A stretch of 64,000 bases of DNA from Tamarix chinensis (Eukaryota; Streptophyta; Magnoliopsida; Caryophyllales; Tamaricaceae), in contig CM060173.1 of NCBI GenBank assembly GCA_030549775.1, positions 7,786,501 through 7,850,500 of the forward strand, in the 5' to 3' direction. The position numbers and the translations under genes were made by a program. How positions within the stretch are numbered: the stretch's first letter is position 1; every line of letters starts with the position of its first letter. Below the pieces are notes generated by a model. That model searched no databases and was not told the origin of the DNA. It saw only the letters and a list, made by a program, of their open reading frames with translations. This document shows, in pieces, positions 22,690 to 35,799 of the stretch.

Positions 22690-25470
22690 TTTGAAGTTGT
22701 ATAATTTGAAAGCATGTAATGGTTGTACTAATAAGAGTTTTGCAACCTTATTAAAACTTGTAAAAGATATGCTTCCAATTGATAATGTCCTCCCTATTTT
22801 TACTTATGAGGATAAAAAGGTCCTTTCCACTATAGGTATCGATTATGAGAAGCTATATACTTTCCTTTAAGATTGTGTTTTATATCAAAGTGAATATACA
22901 TCTCTTAAGAGTTCCCTCAAATTCCATGCATCACGATATAAAAAGTTAGGGGTTCCAGCAAAGGTTATATGGTATTTTTCATTAATAGCGAGATTTAGGA
23001 ACATCTTCAATAATCCTAAAGATGCTAAGAACTTAACATGGCACGCTGATGGGAGATTACAGATGGCTTACTAAGATATCCTTCAGAATTTACACAATGG
23101 AGAATGATTAATTATTGGTATCCTGACTTTAGAGAGAAACCAAGAAACCTACAATTAGCTCTTTCTATGGATAGAATGAATCCACATAATTCTAGAACCC
23201 ATAGTACATGGCCTGCGATTTTAGTAATCTATAACCTGCCACCATGGCTATGCATGAAACTAAAATATATGTTATTTTCTCTATTAATATTGGGACCGAA
23301 ACAATGGGGAGATGACATTGTTGTATATTTGGCACCTATTATTGAGGATTTGAGATGGTTGTGGGATGAGGGTGTTGAATTAGTTGATTCACATCATGAA
23401 GAGACTTTAAACTTAAGGGAAATGTTGTTATGTACTATCAATGATTTTCCTACATATGGGAATTTGCCTGAATATGGTGTAAAAGGGCATTATGCATGTT
23501 TTATATGTGGAGAATATACATCCTTCAATCAGTTGAAGCATAGGAAGAAGACCGCTTATCTTAGATATAGAAGATTGTTTCCAATAAACCATCCTTATCA
23601 TAGGTAAAGAAAAGCTTTTAATGAAAAACTGTAATTAGAAGGAGCTCCATAATCATTGAGTGGTTGACAATACTTGATAGAATAAATGGTTTGAATGTTA
23701 AGTTTGGGAAGATGAATAAAGCCTTAATGTCTACTAGTGGATGGAAGAAATGATCAATATTCTTTGACCTTCCAGATGGGAAACATTTATATATAACATA
23801 TTGTCTTGATGTGATGCATATTAAAAAGAATATATGTGATAATATGATTGGTATGTTACTTAATATGCCATGGAAGATAAAATATATCACCGATGTAAGA
23901 CAATACATGGATGAGATTGGTATTCAAAGGGAATTAGCACCATAATGCAATGGAAATCATAGTTATTTGCCACTAGCGTGTTATACCCTTTCAAGAAAGG
24001 AGAAAATTTATTTTTGTGAGTGCTTAAAAGGTGTTAAAGTTTTAGAGGGGTTTTACTCAAATACTAGTAACCTTGTTTCAATGATAGATTTGAAATTGGT
24101 GGTACAAGATCACATGACTGTCATGTTTTGATGTATGGTATGTTACTTAATATGCCATGGAAGATAAAATATGGCATCAATGCACGACAAGACATGGATG
24201 AGATTAGTATTCGAAGGGAATTAGAACCATAAAGGAATGGAAAAATTGTAGTTATTTGCCACTAGCATGTTATACCGTTTCAAGAAAGGAGAAAATTTAT
24301 TTTTGTGAGTGCTTAAAGGGAGTTAAAGTTCCAGAGGAGTTTTCCTCAAATATTAGTAACCTTGTTTCAATGACATATTTGAAATTGGTGGTACAAAATC
24401 ACATGACTGTCATGTTTTGATGTAGCAACTGTTGTCGATTGCTATTTATTTCATACTTTCAAAACATGTTAGAAATGCAATTACTAATCTTTGTTTGTTC
24501 ATTAAGGAATTTTGCCCTAAGGTTATTGAATCTGAAAAATTAGATGTACTATAGAGAGATATTGTCATCATCATGTGTCAACTTGAGATGTATTTTCTTC
24601 CTTTTTTCTTTGATTGCATGGCTCATTTGACAATATAATTGGTTAAGGAGGTGAAATTGTGCATTCCCGTCTATATGCATTATATGTACCCATTTGAGTG
24701 ATTTATAAAAATATTAAAAGGATATATGAGGAATCCATATCAACTAGAGGGGTGTATTCCAGAGGGATACATAGTTGAGGAAGTTATTAAATTTTGCACC
24801 AATTATTTATCTAATACTAATGCAATAGGTATTCCTAAATCTTCTAATGATGGAAAAAGTGAAGGTGTGGGTGTGATGGGAAAAAAGTTGATATGCATAA
24901 AGCGTGATATGCAACAAAAGTACATGTGTATGTTCTTCATAATACTGAAGAAATTCAACCATATGTAAAATAATATATGAGAATGTTACGTACCAAAACC
25001 CATCTAGAAGTGAGAAGTGGATATATCTTTCATAGAATGTTTTCATGATTCCCCATCAAATGATGCACTCATCAAGTACTATTTATGATACATAAAAATG
25101 GTCATCCCAAGGGCCTTGTATGGAAGTATCATCTTTTATGAGCTACTTGATCAATGGTTATACTTTCTACACTAAGCTCCAAGATGATAAGAGTTCCATG
25201 CAAAATAGTGGGGTGAATTTGGTTGCCAAAGCATCACATATTGTTAGTGTAAAAGATAAAAATATTATGTATGCGAATATGTCATATTATGGTGTAATCC
25301 AACAAATATAGGAGTTGAATTATACTTTCTTCATGATTCCAGTTTTTAGTTGCATTTGGGTTGACAACAATAATGGGATCGAACTTGACGAGTTAGGGTT
25401 CACTCTTGTGTATATTAATAAGGTGGGTCATAAACATGATCCTTTTATATTGGCATTACAAGCAAGATAG
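22690..25470 (+). pseudogene. TNP2-like CACTA transposase (Transposase_21, DUF4218, DUF4216), broken
   Basis: From 22,690 the reading resembles LKACNGCTNKSFATLLKLVK, the pre-catalytic part. An open frame of 167 codons (23,104-23,607) covers Transposase_21 with DRMNPHNS, YLAPIIEDLRWLWDEGVE, CTINDFPTYGNLPEYGVKGH and YACFICGE. The DUF4218 part is at about 23,690-24,870 (ARYTL-like CYTLSRKEK, then MRNPYQLEGCIPEGYIVEE). DUF4216 is at 25,120-25,470 (YINGYTFYTK-like, SVKDKNIMYANMSYYGVI). The N-terminal transposase-associated domain is absent. Stops, frameshifts and a 287-bp internal tandem duplication disable it. The enzyme would bind and cut the element termini. Confidence 0.9.
23849..24424 (+). 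repeat. Partial tandem duplication inside the CACTA-1 transposase
   Basis: 23,849-24,135 (287 bp) is repeated at 24,136-24,424 (289 bp), each starting TGGTATGTTACTTAATATGC and ending CATGTTTTGATGTA. The copies differ at roughly twenty positions. The second copy begins mid-domain, so the protein would be scrambled. Confidence 0.92.
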
Positions 25471-26259
25471 GTATTTTAAGTCACCAATCCACTTTACAAA
25501 GGAGGTCTGTGGTTTTAACCATAAAGAGTAGGAATATGCATGAAGGTGATAATTTCAATGATTTTATTTTTCAAGAAGAGTTAACCTTCTTTATGATAAG
25601 AATGTCATTCTTTTAGGGCGATGATATTGATCCCAATAAAGAGGATACATATATGTCGAATGATCATTCTAAAGGAGCATGGATCATAGAAGAAGATACT
25701 AGTGAAAAATAACAAAGGAGAAAATCTCATAATTCTAAGTATGAATCTCTATTTATTTAAGTATACCGGTGCCATATATTAATTTCCCCTTATATAACTT
25801 GATTTATAACACATTATATGATGAAAAAATATTTCTCTTTACAGATCGAGGAGGAGATAAAAGTACAAGTTGAGATGTTACCTAATAGAGACCTTGATGC
25901 TTGTTCTAGTATTTGATATGTCTTTTAACCTTATTTCAATAAACTTGTGCAATAAAATATGTTAGATTGATTGCATACAATTACTGACTTCCTAAAATAA
26001 AAATCTACTTAGGCTTTTCTTTGGTAAGTAAATAATTTTTATTACCAAAAATGCAAACTATACATCAAAATCCTTACAAAAAGGAAAGCTTACAAAAGTA
26101 GCTCAAAAGACCAAAATGCTTCAAAACTAAGGCAAGAAACAACTAAATCCAATGGTCTATAATCTTCAAGAACTCATGTGTTTTCCCATTTTTTACAAGG
26201 CTTCCTCCTATACAAATTTCTTAGACAATCTACTTGCATATGACTTCTAGTGTAGGTCA

Positions 26260-29200
26260 TTTCTTTTGGAGCATAAAATCATTCCAATTGATCCGCAACT
26301 TATATATCAAGGCAGAAAATGTAATCTTAAGCACTTTAGTTCTTCCATTTTTACCCTTTGTATATCTGATCATCCAGTGAATACAGCTCTGCCATGTAGT
26401 AAAAAAAATGAGGTAGGAAAATCCAATTGAGCATTCATCATCCAAAGATGATGTGCAACCGTGCATTAGACTAAAAGGTAATGTAGATCTTCCTCTCCCT
26501 GTTGGCAGACTTCACATGTATCATTATCAATCACCTGCCATGATTTGAGTTATTTCTTCACTAGGAGCACTTCCTGGCAGGCCATCCAACATATAATTTT
26601 GTGTCTAGGCATGCCATGGTGAGCCCACACAAGATTATACCACTTGCCTTTATCATTTTTTTGTATCAAAAGGTGGTACATTTTTCTAATACTAAATGTG
26701 CTATTATCACTATTGGAGGTTAATATATCATGCCTCATAACCCTCATTCTGAAGATGAGTTTGGTTATCTAGGGTGAATCTTCTTTGATCTCAGCTTGCC
26801 AAATACCTAATCTATTTAAGTATTTTTCATGGATCCATTTGACCAAAAAACTCTCCTTTTACACCTATAACCTCCACAAGTTTTTGTAGAAACAGGTTGC
26901 ATTCCATGGTACTAGCTATCAAATGCCTAGCCCATCTTCATCTTTAGGATGACATATTCTAGTCCAGGAGATGGGAGCCTTTCTTTGCCTTCTACCATAT
27001 TATTCTAGAAAAAATCTCTACAAATTGATTCTAGTTTATGCACAATAACCTTAGGTATCATGAAAAATTGCATTTAGAAGTTTGTAATACTAAAAAAACC
27101 TGGTTGAAGAACTTGGAGTTTTCCCACATAGCTTAATAGCTTTAGATTCCTAGCTTTTAGTTTTTGATTAATTTTGTCAATTAAAGGCTGATAATGGGCA
27201 ATAGATAGTGAAGAGCTACTCAATGGAACCCCTAAATATCTAAAGGGTAAACTTCCTTCATTGTAATTCAGAGTCTATATTTCTGCCTCTTCACATCATT
27301 GTGAACCCCCCAAAATAGATGCAACATTTTTGAGGATTAGTCTTCAATCTTGACATTGCTGCAAAGATCTTTAGCTGCTCCTTAATGAGATGGGTTGACT
27401 TCAAATTACCCTTGTAGAATAGCAACAGATCATTTGCAAAGCAAAGGTTGATCATTCTCAAATTTTTGCAATCAAGGTGGCCTTTGAATTTTTTACCCCT
27501 CCATAGAGTTTTCAGCATCCTATTGATATATTCCATGGCTAGAACAAAGAGATAAGGAGACAGAGAATCACCCTATCTTAATCGTCTGCTCCCTTTGAAA
27601 GGATTGCATAGGGACCCTTGTAAACCAATAGAGAAAATCACAGTAGAAATGCATTGTATGGCTAGCTTAATAAAATGAGAAAGAAATTCCAGTCCTTCCA
27701 ACACCTTCTACAAAAACTACCAATCAATAGTATCTTAAGCTTTATGAAAATCCACTTTCATCATCATTCTAGGACTTATCGATTTTATGTTATACTTTCT
27801 TAGTAGCTCCTGGGCCATTAGGATATTGTCCCCATCCATCTTCCAAGTATAAATATATATTGGGTGTTACCTACGACTTTAGTGTGGACATTAGTGATTT
27901 TGTTGCTGAAGACTTTTGAAATTATTTTATAGATCACATTGCAACAAGGAATGGGTCTATATTCAGTGATATAGGTAGAAAATTTAGAGCTTTTGGTATC
28001 AAATGAATACTAGTGGAATTTAGAACTTTTAAGAGAAACCTTAAATTCCAAAATTGCCTTGTTGCTTCATAAATGCCCCCCCCATAATGTTCCAAGATGC
28101 TTTAAAGAAATGAGCATTGTAGCCATCAGGACTAGGGGGTTTGTTATCCCCCAAACTAAATGCTGCCGTCTTGACTTCATTTACTGAAACTAGGTTGAGT
28201 AAGTGCCTTTTTCCATTTTGTAGATAGCGTAGGAACTTCCTTAAAAACCTCTAGATCATGATGAAAAACATGATTGCTTTTGGTACCTAGTAGGTTCATA
28301 TAATAAACAGTAGCTTCCTTCTCAATATCTTCCCATGATGTGAGCTTGGACCCATTGAGGTTGTGAAGCTGATTTAAGGAGTTTATACTTTGTCTTTCTT
28401 TCACCTTTGCATGAAAGTAAGCATTATTCCCATCTCCCAATTTAACAAAATTAATTTTTAATTTTTGATGAAGGAATTGCTCTTCAACTTGAAGTTTGTT
28501 AAACCATTTCTTTTTAACTTCTTTTTCCTTGGATAAAAAATGGCAATTGTTGGGATCCATTTTAAGGATATTCTTTATGTTTTCCCACTTTACTTTTGCC
28601 CTTTTTACTTCATGAGTCACATGGACAAAATGGTTTGCTTTGAATTTTGTAAGCTCCCCTTTCAAGATCTTAAGATTTTTCCATATGTGTAATTGCTTAG
28701 GGCATGACATTTGAGTGTCCCAGGTCTATTTCACAATGTTAAAGAATTGGTTATGCCGTGTCTAAAAATTATAGAATTTGAAAGATTTTCTTCTTTTTTG
28801 CTCAATTTCCTTAACAGAAAAAATAAGGCATGAATGATTAGCCATGTAGTATTCTACTACATCAATGCCTGCGATGGGAAATTATGCAATATTATCTATT
28901 TACCAAGCCCTCTATCAAGTTTACATTGGACTCGATAGGGTGGCTGCTAATTAGTAGACCATGTAAATAGAGGGCCAACAGTAGGGATAGGACCAACTCC
29001 ACATCTTTATAAGCAAGTGGAAAATTCATCCATTTCTCCTTGATGGATCATCCAATTAAATTTATCAGTAGCATATAGGATAGTGTTAAAATCACCTAGA
29101 ATAATCCAGGCTCTATCCACTTGAGCACTAAGTAGTTCTAATTCATTCTAGAGATGCTTCCTCTCAATACTAGAGTTAGAACCATAAACATAGGTCACTA

Positions 29201-29540
29201 ACATGCTGTCATAAGTCATATGATCCTTTACTACACAATTGATATGCTGTCCATCCTTAGCCAGAACATTAAGAGAAAAAACATTGGGATTCCACAGAAT
29301 CATAATTCTTTCATTATAATGAGAAGAATGATTAGTATGATAATTAAAGTCTGAGGCTATTTTTTTCTGAGCTACTAAAACCTTATTATTCTTTAATATA
29401 GTTTCAATAAGTCCAATGATAGATAAAGCCTATGTTTGAATAAACTTACATAGTTCTTTCTACTTAAGGATAGCAACCTCCTTTGATATTCCATGCTGCC
29501 AACCTCATTGAAAAGTAGAAGGCTGCTCTCCTTTAGAGGA
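26260..29540 (-). pseudogene. LINE ORF2: endonuclease, reverse transcriptase, zf-RVT domain
   Basis: In minus-strand order: an AAWNIKG start of the apurinic-type endonuclease (about 29,510), SIIGLIETILK, then the AWIILGDFNTIL motif (about 29,090-29,125). A 177-codon frame (28,177-28,710) is the endonuclease-RT linker with KLGDGNNAYFHAKVKERQ. The RT follows with LSPYLFVLAMEYINR and the catalytic motif FANDLLLF (27,291-27,540; FADD expected, so the first catalytic Asp is Asn). Near 26,550-26,747 and 26,480 is the zf-RVT region (KMYHLL, then CEVCQQGEEDLHYLL). Numerous stops and frameshifts are present. Confidence 0.9.
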
Positions 29541-29696
29541 TATGCTTGCTTTCCTATGATTCCAAGTTTTAGGGGAAAAGATATGGTCATTGTGAGGTTC
29601 TTTGCAGTTTTGTAGGTCAGGGAGTTCATCCAAGATATCTTTACCCTTGTCAAGTAGAGAATTCTTGGGGTCATGTGTAGGTTGCTGTTGTTGAAT

Positions 29697-30692
29697 CTAT
29701 TTTGGTCTCCAAACCTTCTCCTCTCTTTTGTGATGCATGGGAGTAGGTGGTCCACATTGTTTTGTGTTATGTCCTACTCTATCACATTTAGTGTAATATT
29801 TTGGTCTCCATTTATAGTTGATCTTTTGAGTTCTTGAACCCATAGGTTTGTTAATAAAAATAGATTGCAAAAGAGGTTTACTAATGTCCATTTCAACAAG
29901 TATCCTAGGGTATGATATTATGATATGGGTAGCAGTAATAATATCCGCACAAATTAGAATCCCTAAACAACTCCCATTTCTACTTGAAGAATCTATAGAC
30001 TAGTAAGTTAATGGAAGTCCTGGTAGGGTGATCCATAGGGGCATCTTCCTCCATTCTGCATCATCCAAAGAAATCATAGGATTCCATTTCTTCAGTATGA
30101 GCGGTCAAATCCTAAAAGACCAAAACAGTTTTTCAAGAATTGTAAGGCAATCTAATTCAATCTTGAATTTGAATAGGAAGAATCCCTGATCATGGGAAAA
30201 AATCTGTGGGTGAGATATAATAGTGCAATGAAGTTCAACAAATTTCTTGAGTTGATTGAGAGATGGTGGATAACCAGCAACCATCCCAATTAAGGTATGA
30301 GCCCTTTTTGCTTCTTCTTTTGCAATTTCTTGTAGTAAAAGTTTTTCTTTCATAACTCCATCCTTAATAACTAGAGGAAAATAAGCAAGATTAAGAACGG
30401 TTTGTTCCCAACGATTTTGTATAAGGATTTTTTTCCAACTTAGTGATGGGCAACCAATGTCATTGTTCTTACCGGGAGAAAGATTCTCCTTAATGAAGGA
30501 ATTTCTTGGAGATTTCTGGTTTTCACAATTCGATATCAATTCTCTCCAGGGAGTTTGCAAAATTCTACGTGCAACATTCAATTCTTCCTCTACAGCCGAC
30601 AATATGCTAGAACGTTGACATGGGGAGCCGTTCTTGGCCTTGGATGCACCCTTTTTCCGGCAGTGGTTTCTTGTCGTGGCAAACAGCCACAA
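29697..30692 (-). pseudogene. LINE ORF1 (DUF4283-like, CCHC knuckle)
   Basis: A 195-codon open frame starts at 30,692. Its region with LTILEKLFWSFRI and SLNQLKKFVELHC resembles the DUF4283 ORF1 type of plant L1 elements. Further on (29,697-29,891) is KCDRVGHNTKQC, a CX2CX4HX4C knuckle whose first Cys is replaced by Tyr. ORF1 proteins bind element RNA. Frames are broken between about 30,105 and 29,891. Confidence 0.78.
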
Positions 30693-30873
30693 GCTTTTCT
30701 CTCTTTTCTCCCAAAGCTATTCTCTTATACTTATGCTTTTATTGATTCCTTTATCATTTTCATCATTTTTCTTATCATTTTAGGATAGATTAGTTTCTGT
30801 AATACATAAGTAATTGACTAATATTACACAAAAGTATATTTAACTTGATCATTATACTATATGTTTTAGAGAC

Positions 30874-33800
30874 ATGGCTTGTGATGATAGAGGTGTTTCA
30901 ACTAGTGGAGGTGCTTTGACCTTTGGCTCTGGTAAAAAAAGGGGGCGGCCGCATTACAATAGGTGGCAATGAAGATATCACAAAATGAAAAATTTTAGTT
31001 TGGAATGGAACATTAGTAGACAGACTATTTAGGCAAATGGTAAGCTTTTATCTACATACATAGGAAAGTGTGAACGCAATCATGTTCCTTTTAGCTATGA
31101 AACATGGGATGAAGTACCAATAGAAAAAAGAAGAAATTGCATGGGAAGAAAATTGGTAAGTTAATTCACGCACTTTAAATAATATCTACATTACTATTTA
31201 AGGTTTTGTATGATTACTATAGTATGACTATGATTTTGTGTAATTTGGTAGGCTATTTTTGACATCCCTATTTATCAAAAGAAGGCGATTATTGTTCGAG
31301 TTACAAAAGCATGGAGGCAATTTAAGTCCACTCTGGGAAGAAATTATATTTATAAAGATGATGGTAATATCTAAAAAGAGCCACCATAAAACTATCGAAT
31401 TTTACAATTAGATTGGTATATTTTTCTAATGAAAAATCAGACTAATAACTATATGGTATAATTGTATAAAACATGTTTTCTTCATATCTATTTTGTTTAT
31501 ATATCACTATAATTTGGATTATTATCATAAGAAAAAAGTGGAGCAATGCAAGAGATAGCTTTGAAGAATCTATACCATCAAAACTTGTCTCATAAGGGAT
31601 ATGTTGGTCTCAAGCAAGAAATTATAAGTGAAATTAACAAACTTTTCTGATACATTTTATTCTATCTATATTTTAAATTTTGATATCTTTTACCTTTTTA
31701 ATAAATTCATATTGCAAAGAGAGGTTTGGACTCTACAACCACTATAATAGATAGACATGTCTTGTGGAAGGATGAAAGGGTACCTAAAGATGGTACTATC
31801 ATCAATGAAGCTATTAAGAAAGTAGTTGAGAAAATTGTAATTTCTTGTTATTATATTCATTTTTAAGTTTCAATTAGCATTAGAACATGTTTTGAAGTAT
31901 AACTCTTATGTTACGGTATTTTATAGAATGCATTGGAAACTTTCGAGACTAGTATATCATTTACATCACTTGCCAATAATTTTCTAAGGCATTGGGAACA
32001 ACCAAATATCTGGGTCATGTCAGGACTGGTGGAGCAGGAGTTACATTGAGAGATTATTTACGCTCATAGGATGCATTTCAAATAACTTATATGTATAAGA
32101 ATATGATAGTCGGATAAAGGAGGGGATGAAGGAAAAAATAATGAAAGAGATACAAGAGAAGATGGAAAATAAGTTCCAAGAGTGGTGGCTTAAGATTGAT
32201 GTTCTCTTATCCAACATGGACAAGGAAGTAATTCACACAATAGAGATGGACCTCTACACCTAGTGTCAATGTTAGTTGTTCAAATACACATTTTTTGGAT
32301 CTACAAGAGGTGTATGTCTACCTTTATATTGAAATTTCTATAATACTATTTTATTAGATACCATATAAATAAACTCATAGCTCTTTGTACACCTTGATTC
32401 ATATTCTTTTTACTAGCATAATAGATAAATGAGCCAAATTAATGTCTTATTATCATTACATAGATAAGATAAATGATCTTTTTATCTAATTTTTTAGGGG
32501 CAGATACCATGTTTGTTGTTGGTAAGTAACCCAAATCATTTATTGGTAATAAGAAGAGTATGTATATGCCATGGAACTGAAACTGTCATGCTACACAATA
32601 AACCCTTGGATGAAAAGTATATGAAAGTTGTTGTTGAGGTTTATTTAGATTATGATGCTCCATTAACTGTGCCAAATGATAAAGTCAGTATGTATAAGGT
32701 GTAGCATGTGCTCTCCTGCTGCATGGCCTAAAACTCTAGTGGATCTCAATGTTGATGTAAGTATTAATTACTTTTTCAAATAACTTATTTTTAGATCATG
32801 CTAATATGGCTTCTCATGTATTAATTTTTGTGATGGTTTTACTATGAAGCGTACATCACCACCTAATCAGGATACACCCTAATCAGATTAAACCACAACC
32901 TTCAACACATAAACAACCTTTATCAACAACAAAGAAAAGGGTAAATGTTGTGAAACCCATTTCTAAGGCAACAAAGAGTCACAATTCTCAAGTTCTTTCA
33001 CTTTGGGGAAAAGGTGAATCAACTTGATAATGTTGAAAGGTTATGTTGATGGAATGGAATTTACAGATTTGATCTTGATTCCATGTCCTAAAGCAATTAT
33101 GTTCCATGAATATGATATTTTGATTGATCGTATCAATATAGTTCATAATAGAAGTAAAGTTGAGAACTCAATTATGGCAGCATATAACAAGTGAGTATCA
33201 TTAATTAATTGTATATAATTTAATATGTTTAATTATTTATGTATTATCAGAAGTTAATATATCTCTATACAAGATAATGTTTGAAAGTGAGAGCATGATG
33301 GGATATCGATTGTTAGGCTATTATGTCTAAATATGATTTTGATTTATAATGACAAACTATACGATTGAGCATGATATTTAGCAGATATTTTTGTGTACAT
33401 CCTCAAAAGAAATTCTTTTTTCTCCATATATTTAAAATTAAGAATTCAAATTTATGTAATATATTAATGAATTTTTTTATCACTAAACATGTAATCTCTC
33501 AAAATTTTAGGAATCACTAGATACTTTTTATAGTCTATCCTACATACTAAATGTGTTATTGGCTTAGCTCTATGCATGGTCCTATATATGATAAAGTCAT
33601 ACAAATTGTGAATATGTAAGATGTTTGAAATTCTAAGTATTTATTTATGTATTTGTATAGGTTCATTTATGTTTTATATAACCCACATTTCATATAATGT
33701 ACTATTCTTTTTATGTTGGAGCAGGGCTATGAGAATGTATCAAGCTAATAAAGGGTTAAGGACAACAAGTGTAACAAAGTGGGAGATAGCTGATGAGATA

Positions 33801-34180
33801 TTAACTAATTGGAATTTAAAGCAATATATTATTTCTATTATGAAAATGGTATCATATTATGCAAGTTTCTTATACTCTAATGTATTTAATTTTGAATGAT
33901 AGTGTCATAACCAGCCAAATAGGATAGATTGTGGATACTATATCGTGAGGTTCATTAAAAAGATTGTGTCTCAGATGAAAACCCAACCTCAAATTCCAAA
34001 GAAATTAAGTTTAATTTTGTAAGTTGTAAAGAATTCTTACTCACAGATATTAACTAACAAAAATGTAAATTATTTTTGCAGTATTATTTGTTATATAGTG
34101 GTCGATGTTACACCAATGAAGAAATTGATGAAGTTCGAGAGGAATGTGCCTCCATGGTTTTCTCTCATTTGAATACCTAG
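30874..34180 (+). pseudogene. CACTA-1 second block: AT-hook-like, Transposase_24-like, DUF8039-like, Ulp1 (C48) protease
   Basis: Begins at ATG 30,874 (MACDDRGVSTSGGG) with a basic KKRGRPHYNRW segment. Then come RNHVPFSYETWDEVPIEKRR and FDIPIYQKKAIIVRVTKAWR (Transposase_24-like, 31,060-31,420), a piece around LWKDERVPKDGTIINEAI (31,750-31,830), and a DUF8039-like frame (32,513-32,704). The Ulp1 C-terminal domain ends with PNRIDCGYYIVRFIKKIV at about 33,915-33,965; the catalytic Cys codon is 33,930-33,932. YTNEEIDEVREECA follows at 34,113. Apparent introns separate the parts, and stops disrupt several. Ulp1 enzymes cleave SUMO-like proteins; what a transposon uses it for is not known from sequence. 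Confidence 0.82.
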
Positions 34181-35500
34181 ATGGTAAAGATATGATAGAA
34201 ACCTTGTGGAAGTAGAAAGGGTAAAGAAGAAGGGAGGTAATACATGGACCAGAAAACGTAAACTGGCGGAGGAAGAGAAGGGAAGTAAAATATCTATTAA
34301 TATATATATATATTGGAAAAAGGTATTTTTAAATGAGTTTGCTGCAAAATGAAGATAGTAATGTGGTATTTATTGATCCTTCTAGCCTGACATTACTTGA
34401 ATGAGCTTTTACATTTTTAAATGAGAAGTTATAAACAAGTAGCTTGCCAACCAATTGAGCAAGATCATTCTTCTCTTTATTTGACAACAAGTGTAAGGCA
34501 AACTGGAGGAAGCACAACAATCACCTCAAGTAAGCTATAAACACATTTAATTAAGGGGATAAAGGATAATGAAACGGTTAAATATATTTAGTTCTATGTC
34601 TAATACGACCAAAAATTGAGATCAAATGATAAATCCAAAACAATCATGTTTACCCAGCAAAGAGGAAAAAAAGAATAATTTAAGATTCATTTTAGAGGAA
34701 ATCAAAAGAACAAGATGTGCCAGAGATATAAATAATTACAAAAAGAGGGAAAAAGAGACTGCAAATCATTAGTTATAATTTATTTTCTCAATGACTTATG
34801 TTGTACATAATTAAAGGGGGAAAGCATTAGAATAAAACTTGGGAATGTGTGTTATCTTTTTTTTTTGGGGGGAGTAAATGTTGGCATTATTTACATATCA
34901 TAGTGAATGAGCACAAAGTTCTAAGATGTACAATGGACTAAGAAAAATAAAGAAAAATGTTGACCAGTCTAACTACTTTGTCAAATGAATTATAACTTGA
35001 CAATGCTTTCTATTCTGAGTGCTATCTCTCTAACTATGGTTCTCCCGAGCTTCTCTTATGGCTATGGAAGATTCTGGCATTCCATTCCTACAAGTGACAC
35101 CATGTATATAATTAATACCTTAAAGAGTAATGGTTTTAGATCCTTTGTCGAAGATTGGATGTTTAATTAATGTTTAGTTTTCTTGTTCTTATTATCATCT
35201 TACGTTGTACTAGTTCTTTGGTTGTGCTTACCTTATCTTTAATAAAATAATTGTCTTGCTTATGTTAATTTATTGTGATTTATGTGTATTCATCCCCACA
35301 CATCACTAGAAGGATAAACTATAGGCAACTATTTTTGAAGTATTTTTTTACGTGTAAGAAGAGGTTAATGGTGGTTGTTTTTTTTTTTTTGTAAACCTAT
35401 ATGATATCTTTTTAAATTTTATTTAGTAACATTTTTATGAACATTTGGTGTAGTATTTTTTTGTATAAATATAATAGGATTTATTTTTATATATCTTGTT
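34181..35500. other. CACTA-1 3' non-coding region
   Basis: AT-rich, no domain recognised. A 61-codon frame at 34,985-35,170 has no recognisable features and I do not call it a gene. Confidence 0.5.
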
Positions 35501-35504
35501 ATAT

Positions 35505-35790
35505 ATATAGATATAATGTTCAGGTTGTATATAACCGATTATGAATATAGTATGGATTATATATAGATGGTTTTGGATATAGTATGGAGTATATAAAGCA
35601 GGTTCAGGTTGCATATAAACAATTGTGTTTTAGATATAGTATGGATTGTATATAAATAGTCTTGGATATAGTATGGAGTATATAAAGTAGGTTCATATTG
35701 TATATAACTGATTATGTATAAAACATGTTTAGATTGAATATAATTGTGTATATAGCAGATTTTGAGTATAGTATGGATTGTATATAGTAG
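35505..35790. repeat. Minisatellite of about 87 bp in the CACTA-1 3' region
   Basis: AGTATGGATTATATATAGATG at about 35,551 recurs as AGTATGGATTGTATATAAATA at about 35,638 and in shorter form at about 35,769. Between them lie TTGGATATAGTATGGAGTAT and AAGCAGGTTCAGGTTG-like words. Confidence 0.75.
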
Positions 35791-35799
35791 GATGTAAGA

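Larger units (their letters stand above)
26010..30790 (-). mobile_element. L1-type LINE inserted in CACTA-1
   Basis: On the minus strand the order is ORF1 with a zinc knuckle, an endonuclease, a reverse transcriptase and a zf-RVT-like C-terminal domain, then a 3' end reading TTTGGTAATAAAAATTATTT and ACTTACCAAAGAAAAG, a form common at the 3' ends of plant L1 elements. There are no LTRs. It lies between the DUF4216 block and the second coding block of CACTA-1, in the place occupied by an intron-like spacer in CACTA-2 (about 55,985-56,030). Clear target duplications were not found. Many stops make it inactive. Confidence 0.88.

Noticed and set aside
30942..30951. GCGGCCGC site as a sign of cloning vector
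   Set aside because: It lies within the basic KKRGRP coding segment of CACTA-1, with natural sequence on both sides.
34985..35170. 61-codon frame as a small gene
   Set aside because: No domain, unsupported start, and inside the non-coding 3' part of CACTA-1.
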